Assembly: GCF_040939455.1 (NCBI RefSeq)
Contig: NC_134108.1
Location: forward strand, 85,914,001-85,978,000
Direction: 5' to 3'
Length of the DNA: 64,000 nucleotides
DNA from: Microcebus murinus
Lineage: Eukaryota > Chordata > Mammalia > Primates > Cheirogaleidae
The position numbers and the translations under genes are program-made. Shown in pieces: positions 1 to 13,439 of this stretch. The notes under the pieces are model-generated. The model saw only the letters and a program-made list of their open reading frames with translations, made no database searches and was not told the DNA's origin. The number at the start of each line of letters is the position of its first letter. Position 1 is the stretch's first letter.

Positions 1-1539
1 TATTTGTATAACCTCCCTTTTATATATGTATCTATATCCCACAATTTGAGATATTTGAGTCTGTTTTCTTTGATAAGCTTCCCTGTGGCCAGCTGCTGGT
101 TAATAGCAGAAATCAGTCTTAAAGCTCTAACAATGATGAACGATCACATAAAGCATTGAAAAGTACATTTAATTAAAATCTGATTGCTAGGAACAAGGTG
201 AGATATGGGAAATCACTATTAACACCTCTACATATTCTCTTAACTATCAGATAGTCTGAGCATTGAAAAGAATTAAAGCTGATAATTACCAAGACAGCTT
301 GAGGGGAACAATTGTCTAACTGTAGGCATTTTTGAAGTAATATGAGAGATATTAAAATAAAATACATTAATAAAGAATATTAGATATATAAATATAAAGT
401 ACATCTGATTCTATCTAATTATACACAAGTGAAGAATTAACTATTTAATTTTTTACATAGAGGGAAACTATTATACTTTTTGAAAAATTATTCCCAATAA
501 GTAACATATCAGGAAAATTAAAATGGAGGTTTTCAAATGTTTATTAATTATAGTATACATTATTGAAACATATGCAGTTATGTTACATAAGGGAATAGTA
601 CTGATGGTAGCATTTATATTTTATTTTACTAGAAATTAAAAAAACAATACACATCAGTGATTACCTTTTAGATCTTGTTAAATTGCTACTTCATTCCCAA
701 ATGTATTATGAATAACCATTATAATCTAAATCTGTTAGCTTCTGGAGAATATATAACATGACATAATTGCTTAATTTTTATCCACATTTTTGTGACATAG
801 AGTCTATCATGATGATATACATCCATATGACAGACAAAGTTTCTCATTCAACATTTTGTAAAAAATATTTTGTTAGCACTAATCTTCTAAATAGAAAATG
901 GAATCTATCAAAGTTTAAGAAAAAATAAAAATAAATACAAATGCATTGAAACAATACATACATCCTTAATTTAAATGAGAGTCATTCAGGAGACTACTAG
1001 AGCCCTGAAACAACAGAAAATCCCCTGAGTCACTAGCTTTTTGTCTGTAAACTGGTAAGTCAAGGGGACAAAAGGCTTAATATGGCAATAAGGATTTCCC
1101 AGTGTTGTCATTTTCTCTTTTCACTGTGAAAATGTATTTTCCTCATCAATGGATGTTTTAAGTAGTAGTCAGATTGAGAGCTTATCTATAAAACACCATA
1201 TAGCCTATGATATTCTTTACATATTGAACAGCAAAAGGAGGAGAAGGTAAAAAAAAAATCACACAAGTCATCTTAAAGGTTAAACATAACTTAATTTATT
1301 CCAAACTTGCTAAGAATTTAATTATTTGTAAATTAATTTTTTAAAAAACAATACTCCAAAACTAGCTTTAAAACATTCTATAATTCATTGGTAGGTGGGG
1401 TACTGTTTGTAGATTCACCAATATTAATCATTATACTACTCTCTCAATGTAGAACTCCGTGTGAGGATCCATACTGAACCTCTTCCAAATAAATATATTT
1501 TAAAAGAATTTCAAAAACTGTGTTTAAATAATTGATAAG

Positions 1540-4096
1540 CAGACAATTGAGCCATGATCTGTCTTCCTCTTCCCCCTACTTCAGTGGGAATAGAGATCAA
1601 GTAATGCCCTGGGAGATACATGGTGACTCCTAAAGCTTTGGGGTATTCATGTGTCCCACCTGGGGGCCAGAACTTACCAGGGGCACAAAAGAATATCTCA
1701 GTAGCTGGCTCTTTCCACACAAACATCAACCAATGATGGGGGAGCAACTCTATAGCTAAGCATAGCACCTTCCAAGGCAAGCAAACAGGAAGCAGCTGAT
1801 TTGTCTGCACAAGTACCACCAGCCATCTTAGACATTGAGCTTGGAAACTCAACTCACTTCACACTGCTGGGAAGAGATGAAGACAGCAGGTAATATGTAA
1901 CCTGAGAGGTTAATCAAAATTGCTAGAACACCCCATAGGCGAATTAAGACCAGCACTCCTCTCCTTGACATAGTCAGGTATTGATTTTCAGGGAGCTGGA
2001 GAGAGGACCCCAAGCCAAGCCTAGCATTCCCAGGTCTCAACTGAGAGACCTGATGAGAAGGAATCAATGAAAGAACTCAGGAAATATGAAATATCAGAGC
2101 AAAAAGATACCCCCAAAATAAAACAATAATTCCTTACCAATGGATACCAACCAAAATGAAAACATTGAAATGACTGATAAAGAATTTTGAATATGGATTA
2201 TAAGAAGTTAAATGAAATATAAGAGAAAATGGAAACCCAACACAAAGAAAACACAAAAACAATGCAAGAAATGAATGAAAAATTCACTAAAGAAATTGAA
2301 TTACTAAAGAAAAATCAAACAGAACATCTAGAAAAGAAAAACTCATCCATGGAAATACAAAACACAGTGGAAAGCCTTAAGGATAGGATAAATCAGGCAG
2401 AAGAAAGAATCTCAGAGCTTGAAGACAACATCTTTGAATTAAATAAGTAAGTCAAAGACAAAGAAGAGGGAAACAAAAGAAATGATCAAAGCCTACAAGA
2501 AATATGAGATTATGTAAAGAGGATTATTGAAGTAAACTTCCCTGGTCTTGCTAGAAATTTAGATATTCAAGTACAAGAAGCTCAATTGACTCTTGGGAGA
2601 TTCATTGCAGAGAGGCAAGTACCAAAACACATAGTTATCAGACTAGACAAATTTAACATGCAGGAGGAAGTCCTATGAGCTGAAAGGCAAAAACATCTGG
2701 GAACTTTCAAAGGAAAACCCATCAGACTAACTGCAGACTTCTCAACTGACACCTTAAAGCCAAAAGGGATTGTGGCCCCATTCATAGTATTCTCAAACAG
2801 AATAATGGTAAGCCTAGAATTTTGTATCCTGTGAAACTAAGTCTTATATGAGAAATAAAGAGATTGTCAGACAAACAAACACTGAGGGAATTTGTCAAGA
2901 GCAGACCTGCCCTTAAAGTAAGTACTCAGATCTGCATTATACATTGATCAGCACAATAGACACCACTAGTGTAAAATCATCAAAAAGCTAAAGCTTCAAG
3001 GCCATGAACTATAAGGGCAAAAGAAGTAAAGCAAAGCAATATAGTTCTACTCAACAGGATGAACAGAAATCCACTCAACTTATCAATTCTTTCAATAAAT
3101 GTGAACAGCTTGAATCCCGCACTCAAGAGACATGGGCTGGTTGAATGGACAAAAAATACAAGCCAAGTGTGTGCTATCTAAAGAAACACATCTAACCCAC
3201 AAGGACTCATTCAGACTCAAGGTGAAGGGATGAAAAATAATATCTCATTCAAATGAAAATCAAAAGAAAGCAGGTGTAACCATTCTCATATCAGATAACA
3301 TAGACTTCAAATCAATAATAGTAAAGAAAGAAAATGATGGTCATTATATAATGGTAAAAGGAACAATTCAACAAGAAAGTATAACAATCCTAAATAGTTA
3401 TGCACATAACACAGGTGTACCCAGATTTATAAAGAAAAACCCTACTAGAGCTAAAGATAGTGATAAACAGCAGCACTGTAATTCTGGGGACTTTAACACC
3501 CCACTGACAGAACTGGACAGATCCTTCAAACAGAAAATAAACAAACACTGGACTTAAATGGGTTTCTAGAAAAAAATGGGCTTAATTTACATAACATTCT
3601 ACTAAACATACATTTTTCTCATCAGAACATGGAACGTTCTCTAACACTGATTACATCTTAGGCCACAAAATATGTCTCAACAAAATTTTTAAAAAATAGA
3701 AATTATATCATGTACCCTCTCAGACCACAATGGCAAAAAATTAGAAATCAATTCCAATAGAAACACTCAACTCTACACAAAATCATGGAAATTAAACAAC
3801 CTACTGCTGAATGATTATTGGCTCAATGAGGACATTAATATAGAAATAAAAAGATTCCTCAAACTAAATGACAAAAGGGACACAAGAGAGATGAAAATCT
3901 ATATGATTCACCAAAAGGAGTCCTAGCAGGAAAATTTATAGCCTTAAATGCCTTATAAACAAGACAGAAAAATCACAAATTAACAGTCTAATAAATTATT
4001 TCAAGGAATTAAGAAAGGAAGAGAAAACCAATCCCAAATCCAGCAGAACAAATAACTAAGGTCACAATAGAACTAAATGAAATAGATAACAAAATA
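1540..4096 (+). mobile_element. L1 LINE, 5' UTR to early ORF2, 3'-truncated (old primate-type L1, L1MA/L1PB-like)
   Basis: About 1540-2225 reads like an L1 5' UTR. It is followed by an ORF1 coiled-coil segment (2229-2450), the ORF1 C-terminal half with stops (to about 2940), the inter-ORF region, and the ORF2 endonuclease start near 3060 with the familiar 'cttatcaattctttcaat' wording. Homology stops near 4096, inside early ORF2. Frameshifts and stops are frequent, so the copy is dead. It is unusual in keeping its 5' end and losing its 3' end; no reverse transcriptase, 3' UTR or poly(A) follows. It is the same general family as, but older than, the L1 at 36041-38063. Confidence 0.85.
2229..2450 (+). 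pseudogene. L1 ORF1p N-terminal coiled-coil fragment
   Basis: A 73-codon open frame rich in Glu/Lys with heptad spacing (IELLKKNQTEHLEKK; ESLKDRINQAEERISELED), the coiled-coil trimerisation part of L1 ORF1p, an RNA-binding chaperone for L1 RNA. It stops at 2448-2450, well short of the roughly 330-residue family length; the RNA-binding parts downstream are out of frame or interrupted. It is a decayed part of the L1 at 1540-4096, not a host gene. Confidence 0.85.
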
Positions 4097-4539
4097 TGAA
4101 TATATTTGCTGTTATAAGAACATTGGCTTTAGACACTTCCAAGATTTTACATACATCAAATTAGATGATGTATGCAAAACTGCTATGCAAAGAGTAAAGG
4201 ACAATGTAATATGATTATCCTTATTAGTAAAAATATGGATTTAAAAAATTAGACAAGTGAAAACATGAGCTGTTTTTGTAATAATGGGAAGCAGGGCCTT
4301 TTACACACCACAGAGGACTCCTTAGGACGATGGTATATAATGCCATGAGCATCAGACCTTTCTAAATATATGCCTCAGAAAAAATTAGAACACAGGCTTG
4401 CAATGGCTATTTTTAAAATAATTTTTTTATTGCACAAACTTTGTTTTATTGTAAGAGAAGTTTTTCTTTCCCAAATGCTAACTGGAGAAAATTCTGTTAT
4501 CTATTATAACAAAACAACTTTGCTATTATTATTGCTATG

Positions 4540-4636
4540 GTATTGAAAAACTAAAACCCAAGGAAGTTAAAAGATTTACCAAAAGTCCCACAAGTTTAAA
4601 TGCTAAAGTTCATAATTGAACCTAGAAGTCCTAATG
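4540..4636 (-). mobile_element. MIR SINE fragment
   Basis: On the + strand it reads like reversed MIR core: 'aaactaaaacccaaggaag' followed by a diverged 'cacagctagtaagtgg ... ttgaacc' pattern. Heavily diverged; about 95 bp. Confidence 0.55.
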
Positions 4637-5200
4637 AAAATTAGATTTTATGGGGAAAGTGGAGAAGTGAAATGACTTTTCTGGGGTAACACAGAGTAAG
4701 TGAACAAATAATACTAAAACTAAGTCTCTTTGCAAGTTGGTACATTTCTACTATAACATTCTGATTCCTAATTCGTATATTAAACTGAAATCTTTTGTGG
4801 TTATCTCAAGATGTTTGCAACCCACAATTTGTAGTTTGACACAGAATTTGGGGGTTGGGTCAACTAAAACTCAGAAATTAGAATATGCATGTTGCCAAAT
4901 TTATTTAATGAAGCTAAGTAAAATTTTACTATGAAAATCAGAAAGAGTACTATGAAAAATAAAAATTGAAAGGCAATCTCAATCATAAGTATAGGAGCAA
5001 ATATCCTAAACATGAATTCTTGTAAATTATATCAATACATGTATACAAATCATAAGCAATTTGGGCTTAGACTTGTGATATCATAATGGTTTAAAATGTC
5101 AAACTTATTCACAATATAATCACATAAGTGAATGAACATATAATTAATATTAAGTTCTGCTAAAAATTTCCAGCAAACTAAAAATAGAAGGGAATTTCTA

Positions 5201-5261
5201 TTAAAAAACATCAATTTGAAAAGATGTTTCAAACATCTTAAAAAACATCAATTTGAAAAGA
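5201..5261. repeat. Short tandem duplication, 24-bp identical copies offset 37 bp
   Basis: The 24 bases at 5201-5224 recur exactly at 5238-5261. The intervening 'tgtttcaaacatc' makes a 37-bp unit with a partial second copy. Local replication slippage is enough to explain it. Confidence 0.8.
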
Positions 5262-5269
5262 AAAGCAAA

Positions 5270-5690
5270 ATATTATATTCAAAGGTGAAAGCTTAAAAGC
5301 TTTCCCTGCCAGATCAAAATGAGAAACAGAATCTCATTATCATTCAGTTCAATGTTGTTTCTGATCATCCAAGGCAAGGTAATAAGCTAGTAAGATATTT
5401 TAAGAATTGGAAACAAAAGAAAGAAAAATCTCATTACTCACAGATGATAAGATTTCAAAAACATTGCTTACCATATATCAGTAAATTGCATCTCAATATA
5501 TCAATATAATGAGTAACACAAAAAACACTATTTTAAAAACTATTTAAAATGGCAAAGAAACTCATAAGCTTTCTCTAAATTAACCTAAGAACTCATAAGC
5601 TTTCTCTAAATTAACTTAAGAAAATAAGTGCATGATCTTTATGAAGAAAAATTATGAAATTATATTAAAATTGTTGAAATCACAATTTTT
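5270..5690 (+). mobile_element. Old L1 ORF2 fragment
   Basis: A diverged run in the order seen in L1 ORF2 after the reverse-transcriptase core: 'gaaagcttaaaagctttccc', 'cagatgataagatttcaaaaa', 'gtaacacaaaaaacact', then 'ttaagaaaataagtgcatga'. No open frame survives. Boundaries are approximate. Confidence 0.6.
5559..5620. repeat. 31-bp tandem duplication, two copies
   Basis: 5559-5589 and 5590-5620 are head-to-tail copies differing at one base (acct/actt near the end). It lies inside the old L1 fragment and so is younger than it. Confidence 0.9.
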
Positions 5691-6192
5691 TCACACTCTT
5701 ACAGATACTGCGTCATGTTACTTGGGAAAGCAACTCAAAATCTTATAAGTTACCTTTATTTGATGTTATTGGGGTTATAAATGTTTTAAAATCTATTGCT
5801 TATTTTGAAAACTCATATGACCATCTTCCCTTGACGATTTGTAACTATGTTCTTGTAACTGCTCTTATAATTATGTCTTTACATAGCAGATGGAAACAAT
5901 GCATCCTCGGTGACCACAATTTGATTAGATTCCTAATTTCCACTGTTTTATTCCACAGCTAATCAAACTCAGAAGTCATATTGTTGATGAGCTACAATTT
6001 TCTCTGAATGTAGGGATTGTAGCATTTTAAATACATGTATTAATTCCATTCCTTGTGTTCATCTATATTAACCCCAACATACTTTCGAAAGTGTATTATA
6101 AGTAGAGAAAAAATGTTTTAGAAGTCCTAATATAGTGAAGACATATATCAATACAATGTCCTTTTATAGAAAGATTAAGGGTCACAAAGATA

Positions 6193-6560
6193 TCAATTAC
6201 AGTTATCCCTTGGAATCTGTGGGAGATTGGTTCCAGGACTCCCTCCCCCATACATCCCCAACCACCCATACCTAGCCATACCACCCTCCTTCTCATAGAT
6301 ACCCAAATCCATACACACTCAAGTCTCACAGCGGGTGCTGCAGAACTCGTGGAATCTATATGTAAGAAAAGTTCGCCCTCCAAGTACGAGGGTTTCAAAT
6401 ACCATGAATGTTCTATTTCCCATCCTCATTTGGTTGTGGACACATGCGGAACACACCAACTGGAAGTGCTGACTGTCTTTATTGAAAAAAAAAAAAAAAT
6501 CAACATGTAAGTGGACCTGCACAGTTCAAACTCATGTTGTTCAAGGATCGAATAAACTTA
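6193..6560 (-). mobile_element. TcMar-Tigger-like non-autonomous DNA transposon
   Basis: The left end reads 'acagttatcccttggaatc' and the right end, reversed, reads 'tccttgaacaacatgagtt' followed by 'gtccacttacatgttgatt', wording shared by dispersed Tigger-type elements. A 15-bp A run (about 6485-6499) lies inside. Orientation and exact subfamily are uncertain. Confidence 0.65.
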
Positions 6561-9084
6561 TACTTTTTCTATAAAAATCAATGACTTTAAATCAATTTCT
6601 AATAAGAGTTTCTATGCAATTTAATAGGATGTTTGCATATGTAACTGATTCTAATATGTATATAAAAAGGCACAGGGAAAAGAATAAGCAACACAGTCCT
6701 GAGGAAGGAGAACAATATGCAGGAGTTGCCCTATCTTATACTAAGATGCATCATAAAGCTAATCAACTCAATCTTTGGCTCTGGATTGACTGGAATAGGA
6801 TAATGATTCCAGAAGCAAACGAATGCGCATGGAATAGTGCTACATAAAAGAACTTGTAATGCAGATGGATAAATGAATGATGACTTCTGCATGTTATCCT
6901 AGAATAACTGGTACTCCATATTAAAAGGCAAAAGGGAGAGTCAGAAAGATTGTATGCAGAGTGAATACTAAACAATTTTGTCGTAGGCAACTGGCAGCAA
7001 ATTTTTTTAAGCAGGGGAGTGGCATGATTTGATTTTTATTTTAGAAAGAATTACTTTCCATCCTTACAGGTTGCTATTAAAGAAATGTTTTTGATAATCT
7101 GTCTCCATTTTCTGGTGAAAGAAAAATATGATCACAGATGTTGTGCTTCCTTTCAAAAAGATTGTTGATTGCTTTCAGAAAAAAAAAATGTATTCAACTA
7201 CTTGATCTCCCAGAGCTTTTCTTGCAATCATCTATTTTCTTAAAATCTGCCCCTATAGCTTGTATTTATTATATATTTACTTTGGCTACACTAAGGAGTC
7301 TCTGCAAATCTTAAGCTGTGTAGTTTAGCTTTTAATTGCAGTATTGTTTTTTAAACATTTTTTGTATTATATGATCAATATTTGCTCTAAAATATTGTGC
7401 TCTATGTAAATTACTAACTTACAGTCAATGTACTAATCAATCTGTGAAATATTTCAGAACTTATTTTGAAATGTGCTTATTTCATACAAAGCTATTTTCA
7501 TACAGCATAAATTTTTAAATTGCTAGGGAAAAAATCAGCATTTCAAGAAGCATGTATAAAACATCTAACAAAAGCTAGTTCATAGTAAACAGGTAAATGT
7601 TAATTTTCTTACTTTTTCCTGCTTTATTAATTGGAAAGAACTAGATGGATTATGTAAAGTAGGACTTTAAAGTGAATTAGATACAATTTGTAGAACATGG
7701 AAGTATAAAGTATTAAACATAAAGAGGTATTTTGTAATGATAAAATACAACCTCTTCTTTCTAGAAATAACACAAATTAAGAGAACCACATCATAGAAAA
7801 TATCTGTAGCTGATACATCGTTGCTGGTGTACTTACTGATAGAATCAAGAATTAAGATGTGATATAGTTTTGTTTATAAACAGCATGATAAACTTTTCTA
7901 TATTCATTATATTTTAAATGTTATATATAAAGCTTTTCCTCAAATTAATACTTCTTTTAACAGAAAAATTTGCACATGTACACGAAAACCCCCCTCGTGC
8001 ATATATGTTACAGATGTCCACTTTTACTTTATAGATATTACTTTCAAGAAACATGAAATAAAAGGCCATTTTACATTTTAGTTGCAGAACATTTCTTAAC
8101 ATTTAACTAGTGATATATCTCTAAGCAGCAATACATAATCACTCTCTCTTTGGATGATTATTCATGGATTAGACTGATATTGAATATAATCTACTAGATA
8201 TAGGGCTAAATCATATATATCTTTACTTAAACTATATGGTCATTATAGAGTCATTATCAAACGATCAGTCTTGCAGAAAATCCTAATATTCAATTATTCT
8301 CTCATAATGTTCCAACTTTCATATTTAATCTTCTATAGAAATCATTAACTATAAAAAACTCTGTTCTTTAAAATCTATTTAGAATTTTATGATCTTCTAA
8401 CCAAGAAACCAAAAAATGGCTCTTGCTAAGATTCCTTTACACTTTTTCTAACTATATATTTGTTTTATTAAAAGAAAAATGTGGTGTTGGAATGAATCTT
8501 CATAACTTATCAAAGAACTAAATATTCTACCCATTTGTTTTATTTTGTTTGTTCTATATACACATTTACATATATATGTATATATATATGCCTCATAATC
8601 CCTAGTATTCACTTTTACTAAAATATATTTTCCTATTATTCTTTTATTTTATTTAAAACTGTTCTTTGTTGCAGTAGAAAGGTATGATCATAATGAGTTC
8701 ATACAATTTAGATAAATATGCTTCTATTTAGGAAGATGAAACTAAAAGACAAAATTTATTATTTAATTCTAGATAATGAAAAAATGTGTAGAATTATTAT
8801 TTTACTTTAGCCCATCATTACTGGAATTAGTCTCTGTACTTATCTTTTTTCAACAAAACTATTTTGTGCATGCTAAAACCATGATTCTCATCTGATTAAG
8901 CTTTTTGATAAGGAAAGTATAAAATAAAATCTGTATACATATATTTTAATATAAAACACCACATACATGATAGAATACACTATGAAAAATATTTTCTTGA
9001 CTTTTTTAAACCCAAACCTAACTGAACATAATTTTTCAAGTGCATTTAAACAAAAGCAATTATATTTTCCATAAGAGATAGTAA

Positions 9085-9180
9085 GTGCTTTCACTTGTTC
9101 AACAAAATCAGATATTGTACTAGGTATTTGGGATAGAATGATGAACCAAACATGCTCTCAAGTCACTTACAATTGAGTGC
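9085..9180 (+). mobile_element. L2/MIR-like fragment
   Basis: 'atattgtactaggtatttgg' and 'gatgaaccaaacatgctctc' follow the 'tgctaggcactggggata ... gtgaacaaaa' pattern found in L2 and related relics. Short and diverged. Confidence 0.45.
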
Positions 9181-10834
9181 ATGTGTGGTTTTCTATACAG
9201 ATCACAAGTTACATGATGACAAAACCACTTGATTTTTAAAAATATAGTCTGTAAAAATACATATCTTAGTAAAATTAAGGAACTTTTTAGTTAGCTATTA
9301 TAAATTGAGTAATATATTTCTTTCTAAAGGTTTAAAATATGTATTTCACCAATATTGGGTATATTTATATTGTAATGTTAGTCTTTGAAAATATTTTACA
9401 TTCTTTCACAATTTGAACTTTAAATCAACAGATATGTGTCTCCATTGTCAATTCATTCAAATAAAATGCCCAAAGCCTTTTACGACTATTTAATGTTGTG
9501 TGAAATTTTATTTCACTTTGTTTTCAACATCATCATTGAAACTATCAGAAAACAATATCAGTCTATATCATGTAACAACTGAAAATATTAGAATGTCAAA
9601 ATTGAAAGAACATTGTTATTTTTTTTAGTCTTTGAAACATCCTTCACTAATGAATTTCTTGATTAAAAACACAAACACACATGCTTTTTTATGTCTACAA
9701 AGTACAAATGTTTCCTGGCATTATTTTGAACCTTCTTATTTCTAGTTAAAAGAAAAAAATCTTTTAGGCTTAGATGATTATTTTTAGAAATTTTTCCAGG
9801 TTTGAACATTCAGCATAATGAGTATTTCTAAAGCTTCATTGAAAATTTCAAGTGAAGTTATTCCACATGGAATATGAAGTCTCTTGAAGTTTTAAAGTAC
9901 GAATTCAAAAAACAGTGTTATCCTATGATGGATAGCAAAGTACAACTCACATGATTTCATAAATAATATCTTCTATTAATTATAACAGAATAAGTAACTT
10001 GGAAGTTTTAAAAGAGAAAGAGAGATCCTGTGTGTGTATATGTATGTGGGTCACAAAAGGAGCAGCAGAAGGAAGAAAGTGAAAGAAAGGAGATATTCAA
10101 ATCCATTGTTTCAGGAATATCATTAACCAACAACAATCAATCGAGTATTTATCAAGCAAAGATAACTTTTAATGATAATATAAAGCAATTAACAACTTAT
10201 TTAAAAAATAAACTGTGTTTCATTAATCCCATATTCATAAATTTTAAAAATTAAATTGACAGTATTTTGATCAGATCTCAAAATTTTATTTGAAAAATTA
10301 TGGCTAATTAAATTATCATTCAGAGGGCGAGAGAGAGAGAGGTTTGTTAAGAAGTTCAGATAATACAGAGTGTGGATACAAAAGGATAACAATTTCTATG
10401 CTACTCAGTAATCTTTATCATCCCTTTACAAGCTTCCTCCATCAAATTAGCAATAATAGAAATAAATCATAATTTTATACCAGCATCCTATATAAATAGC
10501 AATAGGACATCTGTAGAAAATGTTCCTAGTTCTGTTGACCTGTAACATAAAATCTAAGTAAAAGCAGTGTTGAAGATTAATCATCTAGACATCCCTGCTT
10601 TCCAATGAGATTTTATCATTAAGCCCTCAAATGCAAAGAAATCATAACACAACCACTGTAACTAGGCCAAAGAAAGTAAGTGCCCATACTTCAAATAGTC
10701 AGAAAAGAGTCACATATAAGACGTTTCAGAAAACACTATGCTAATGTTAATGATGTGAAAACCAACTAGTATGTATAACAATACCTAAACAATACCTAAA
10801 ATATCTAAACTGTATTTTTCTTTTGACTCCACAG

Positions 10835-11025
10835 ATTTCAATTGTGTTTGTTATTATGGAGATTCCTATCTAGAATTTCAGAACGTGTTTATAAATCCAC
10901 AAAATAACATCGCCCTAGAATTCCAGACTTTCAGTTCCTCTGGTCTCCTGCTCTATGTCAAGCAAGACTCAAATTTAGTAGATGGATTTTTTATTCAACT
11001 ATTTATTGAAAATGGTACTTTAAAG
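10835..11025 (+). CDS. EYS: EYS internal exon (human exon 27 equivalent), start of a laminin G domain
   Basis: The exon is 191 nt. The first two bases finish a codon begun in the previous exon; 63 full codons follow and the exon ends on a codon boundary (AAG|gtaagt). The acceptor is a pyrimidine-rich run ending in ccacag, and the donor matches consensus. The frame is open and reads FNCVCYYGDSYLEF at its start, then LLLYVKQDSNLVDGFFIQLF and IENGTLK, which I recognise as the EYS laminin G region near human residues 1882-1945. An N-glycosylation sequon (N-G-T) lies near the end. EYS is a secreted extracellular-matrix protein of photoreceptors, with EGF-like repeats followed by alternating laminin G and EGF domains; loss in humans causes recessive retinitis pigmentosa (RP25). 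Seen: open frame, splice sites, protein wording. Known: family role. Inferred: human exon number, from remembered transcript coordinates c.5645-5835, which give the same length and phase. Confidence 0.95.
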
Positions 11026-11694
11026 GTAAGTCGTTCCATTCATTTAAAGAAAATTTTAGAAAGTTCTTCCAATTCTTTGCAATAGTGGTTATCTTCAAAA
11101 TAAAATTTAAACTAAATTGTCTAAGCTCACAACCAGGATGTTCTTGCTCTACATTCATACTTTTTTCTTGTTCAATAGTTATATATCAAACAGTATATGA
11201 TTTCAATTAACATTCTTTTTTTCTTTATATTTTAAACTTTTTTCCACTTTTATGTTGACCAGTTTCCCAATTTCCCAATAATGATAATTGTTACCATTTT
11301 TATAACTTTAAAGACAGGTGTGGTTTGAGTACCACAGGGAAACATTAAGGTTTTGTCAGAGGGTCCTGAAAGGAAAACATATTTTCATAATGATACTAAG
11401 GTAATAGTACTATTATTATTTCATAATAATACTAACTGTAGTTCCCCAATCCTGCAGGTCTGCCAGTCATTGTATTTTGTCTACCATTTATTTTATGATG
11501 TGATTTAAATAAACACACTATGAATTTCCATGAAAGGGTGAGGTACACCTTATATAATAGTTTAAATAAGCCAAGTTGTACTAGCTTGGTTTTCTTTAAA
11601 TGTTCATCGTTTTTAAGCAATATACAACATTTAGCACAATTTATGATATCATAAATAAATGTCAACCAGACATAGCAGAGTAGTAGAAGCAGGA

Positions 11695-11830
11695 ATATTT
11701 TTATTCATTCATATATTTGTTTCCTCATTCAGTAAACAAATATCACCAGTCATTATGCTAGGTCCTGAGGAATCAATGGTAAACAAAACACACTTTGCCT
11801 GATGTTGCTTCTAATCACTTGCAAATGAAA
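11695..11830 (+). mobile_element. L2/MIR3-like 3' fragment
   Basis: Contains 'ttattcattcatatatttg', 'cattatgctaggtcctgagg' and 'ggtaaacaaaacacac', the conserved order of the ancient 'ttcattcaacaaatattt ... aggcactgggga ... gaacaaaaca' relics. Confidence 0.6.
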
Positions 11831-12452
11831 ATAAAAACAGGTGAAACCAGGGAAATAAAATAAAATGATGTAAAAAATAAAATACTGTAATGAATCATCA
11901 AACATCAGTCTGACCCTTTAGGAAAAAGTTTGCTGATCCCTGCCTTTACAGCATTTTTCTCAATGAAGATCAGAAATTAGTTTTATAAGAAGCAGCAAAA
12001 TTAAGAGACCAAATGTAAGAAATTATAAGGCACATAAAATGTTGAACACTGGTCACAGTCAGAATGTCCCCCTGCAGCACAACTTTTTTTTTTTGCACCT
12101 TCTAATCCAACAACCATAAATGTCTAACTCAGCTTGTTCCTCTTACCACTATGGACATCTCCAATCAGAGGTATTATGAGGAATTGTCAAAGACTTGTAG
12201 GAGTTCTGGGTGAAAACATCTGTGAAATAATGGATTATAAAGACTAATGATGAACCACTCCTTTCACTTTCAAATGGGAAAAAATAAATTCACAGTAGTA
12301 AACCAAGATATATATAGAAATTATAAAATTAATGGGTATAAAATTTCTTTCTGTTTTTATGACAAAGAAAGGATATATTTGATATATCTGTAATAATAAT
12401 TACTATCATTTATTGAGTTATAATTATTTGTCAGTCTCCATCTTAAAACAAT

Positions 12453-12870
12453 TTATTAAGAGCATGAACTTTGGAGCTAGATTATCAGAGTTCAAATCCC
12501 AGCTCTGCCACTTAGGAGCTTTGAGACCTTGCATGCACTTTGTGCTGAAGTTTACTCACTTATAAAATAAGGCTATAAAAACATAGGTACTACAGTAATA
12601 GGGTATTGGGCAGGTGGGAGGGGGGAAGGGGCAAGTATATACATACATAATGAGTGAGATGTGCACCATCTGGGGCATGGTCATGCTGGAAACTCAGACT
12701 TGTGGGGGGAGGAGGGGAAAGGGCATTTATTGAAACTGTAAAATTTGTACCCCCATAATATGCTGAAAAAAAAAAGAATATGAACAAGAAACACACACAC
12801 ACACAAAACTGTTATGAAGTTTAGATTGGTAAATGAATAAATATTGTGAAGTAAATGTCATAAATGAGTA
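12453..12870 (+). mobile_element. MIR SINE interrupted by an L1 3' end
   Basis: 12453-12600 is a good MIR core ('tcaaatcccagctctgccac', 'cttaggagctttgagacc', 'cacttataaaataagg'). The MIR tail ('gttatgaagtttagattgg', 'aatgaataaat') appears to resume after 12785. The L1 piece at 12602-12774 therefore landed inside an existing MIR. Confidence 0.75.
12602..12774 (+). mobile_element. Strepsirrhine-type L1 3' UTR end, strongly 5'-truncated
   Basis: Only the last ~170 bp of an L1: the 'gggcaggtgggagg' G-rich stretch, 'gatgtgcaccatctgggg', 'tttgtacccccataatatgctg' and a poly(A). The same ending occurs at 55030-55218 and, reversed, at 33345-33500. I see no convincing target duplication. Confidence 0.85.
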
Positions 12871-13439
12871 AATGCATATAGGACACAAAAATGAATATAT
12901 CTGGGACATAATAATCATATATGAGGGTTAGCTGTTTTCCCTCTGCAACTTAAAAAGATCTTGCAGACAAACGGAGGCTCTCAAAGAGTTTTACTGTATT
13001 ACATGTGCTCCTTTAAATCTTTTAAGGATGTTAAGTCAGGACTTTTACTTTGTATAATTCCAAAAATACATGTCCTTTTTATTACACATTACTGCTTCCT
13101 TTATGATTTAGAGGAAATCTCAGTATTATTCTATCATCATAATTTTAAGATTTTCCTTGTTTTGCTATGGTTTGCCATACCATACTCCAATTTCCCCATT
13201 TATTTTAAAAGTATAATCGTAGGTAGAATACATTTACATTATGATTTTTACAATGACATATTTATGGTTGAACTTTTAGAGTGATCATAATTTAAGACCT
13301 ATTCAAATTCTAAAAATGTAGAATTGTTTGTAAAAAGAGTTTTTAGGAAATTTAGAGTTCTAGGAAAGTTTAATATATCAAATTTAATTTTTGAAGAAAA
13401 AAATATGTCATTGGCTCTTTCATATACTGAGGAGATAAG

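Larger units (their letters stand above)
1..10834 (+). other. EYS: EYS intron, 3' part (human intron 26 equivalent)
   Basis: This is AT-rich intron sequence ending at the exon acceptor at 10834. It holds the truncated L1 at 1540-4096, a MIR relic at 4540, an old L1 piece at 5270-5690, two small tandem duplications (5201, 5559), a Tigger-like element at 6193-6560 and an L2-like scrap at 9085. In 1-1539, 4640-5200, 5700-6190, 6565-9080 and 9185-10834 I see no gene, RNA or named repeat. Those stretches contain only short chance ORFs and AT-rich simple sequence, for example alternating TA around 8565-8590. Confidence 0.85.

Noticed and set aside
11905..11945. Possible hAT element end ('aaaagtttgctgatccctgc')
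   Set aside because: Only one end is visible over about 40 bp; too little to call an element.
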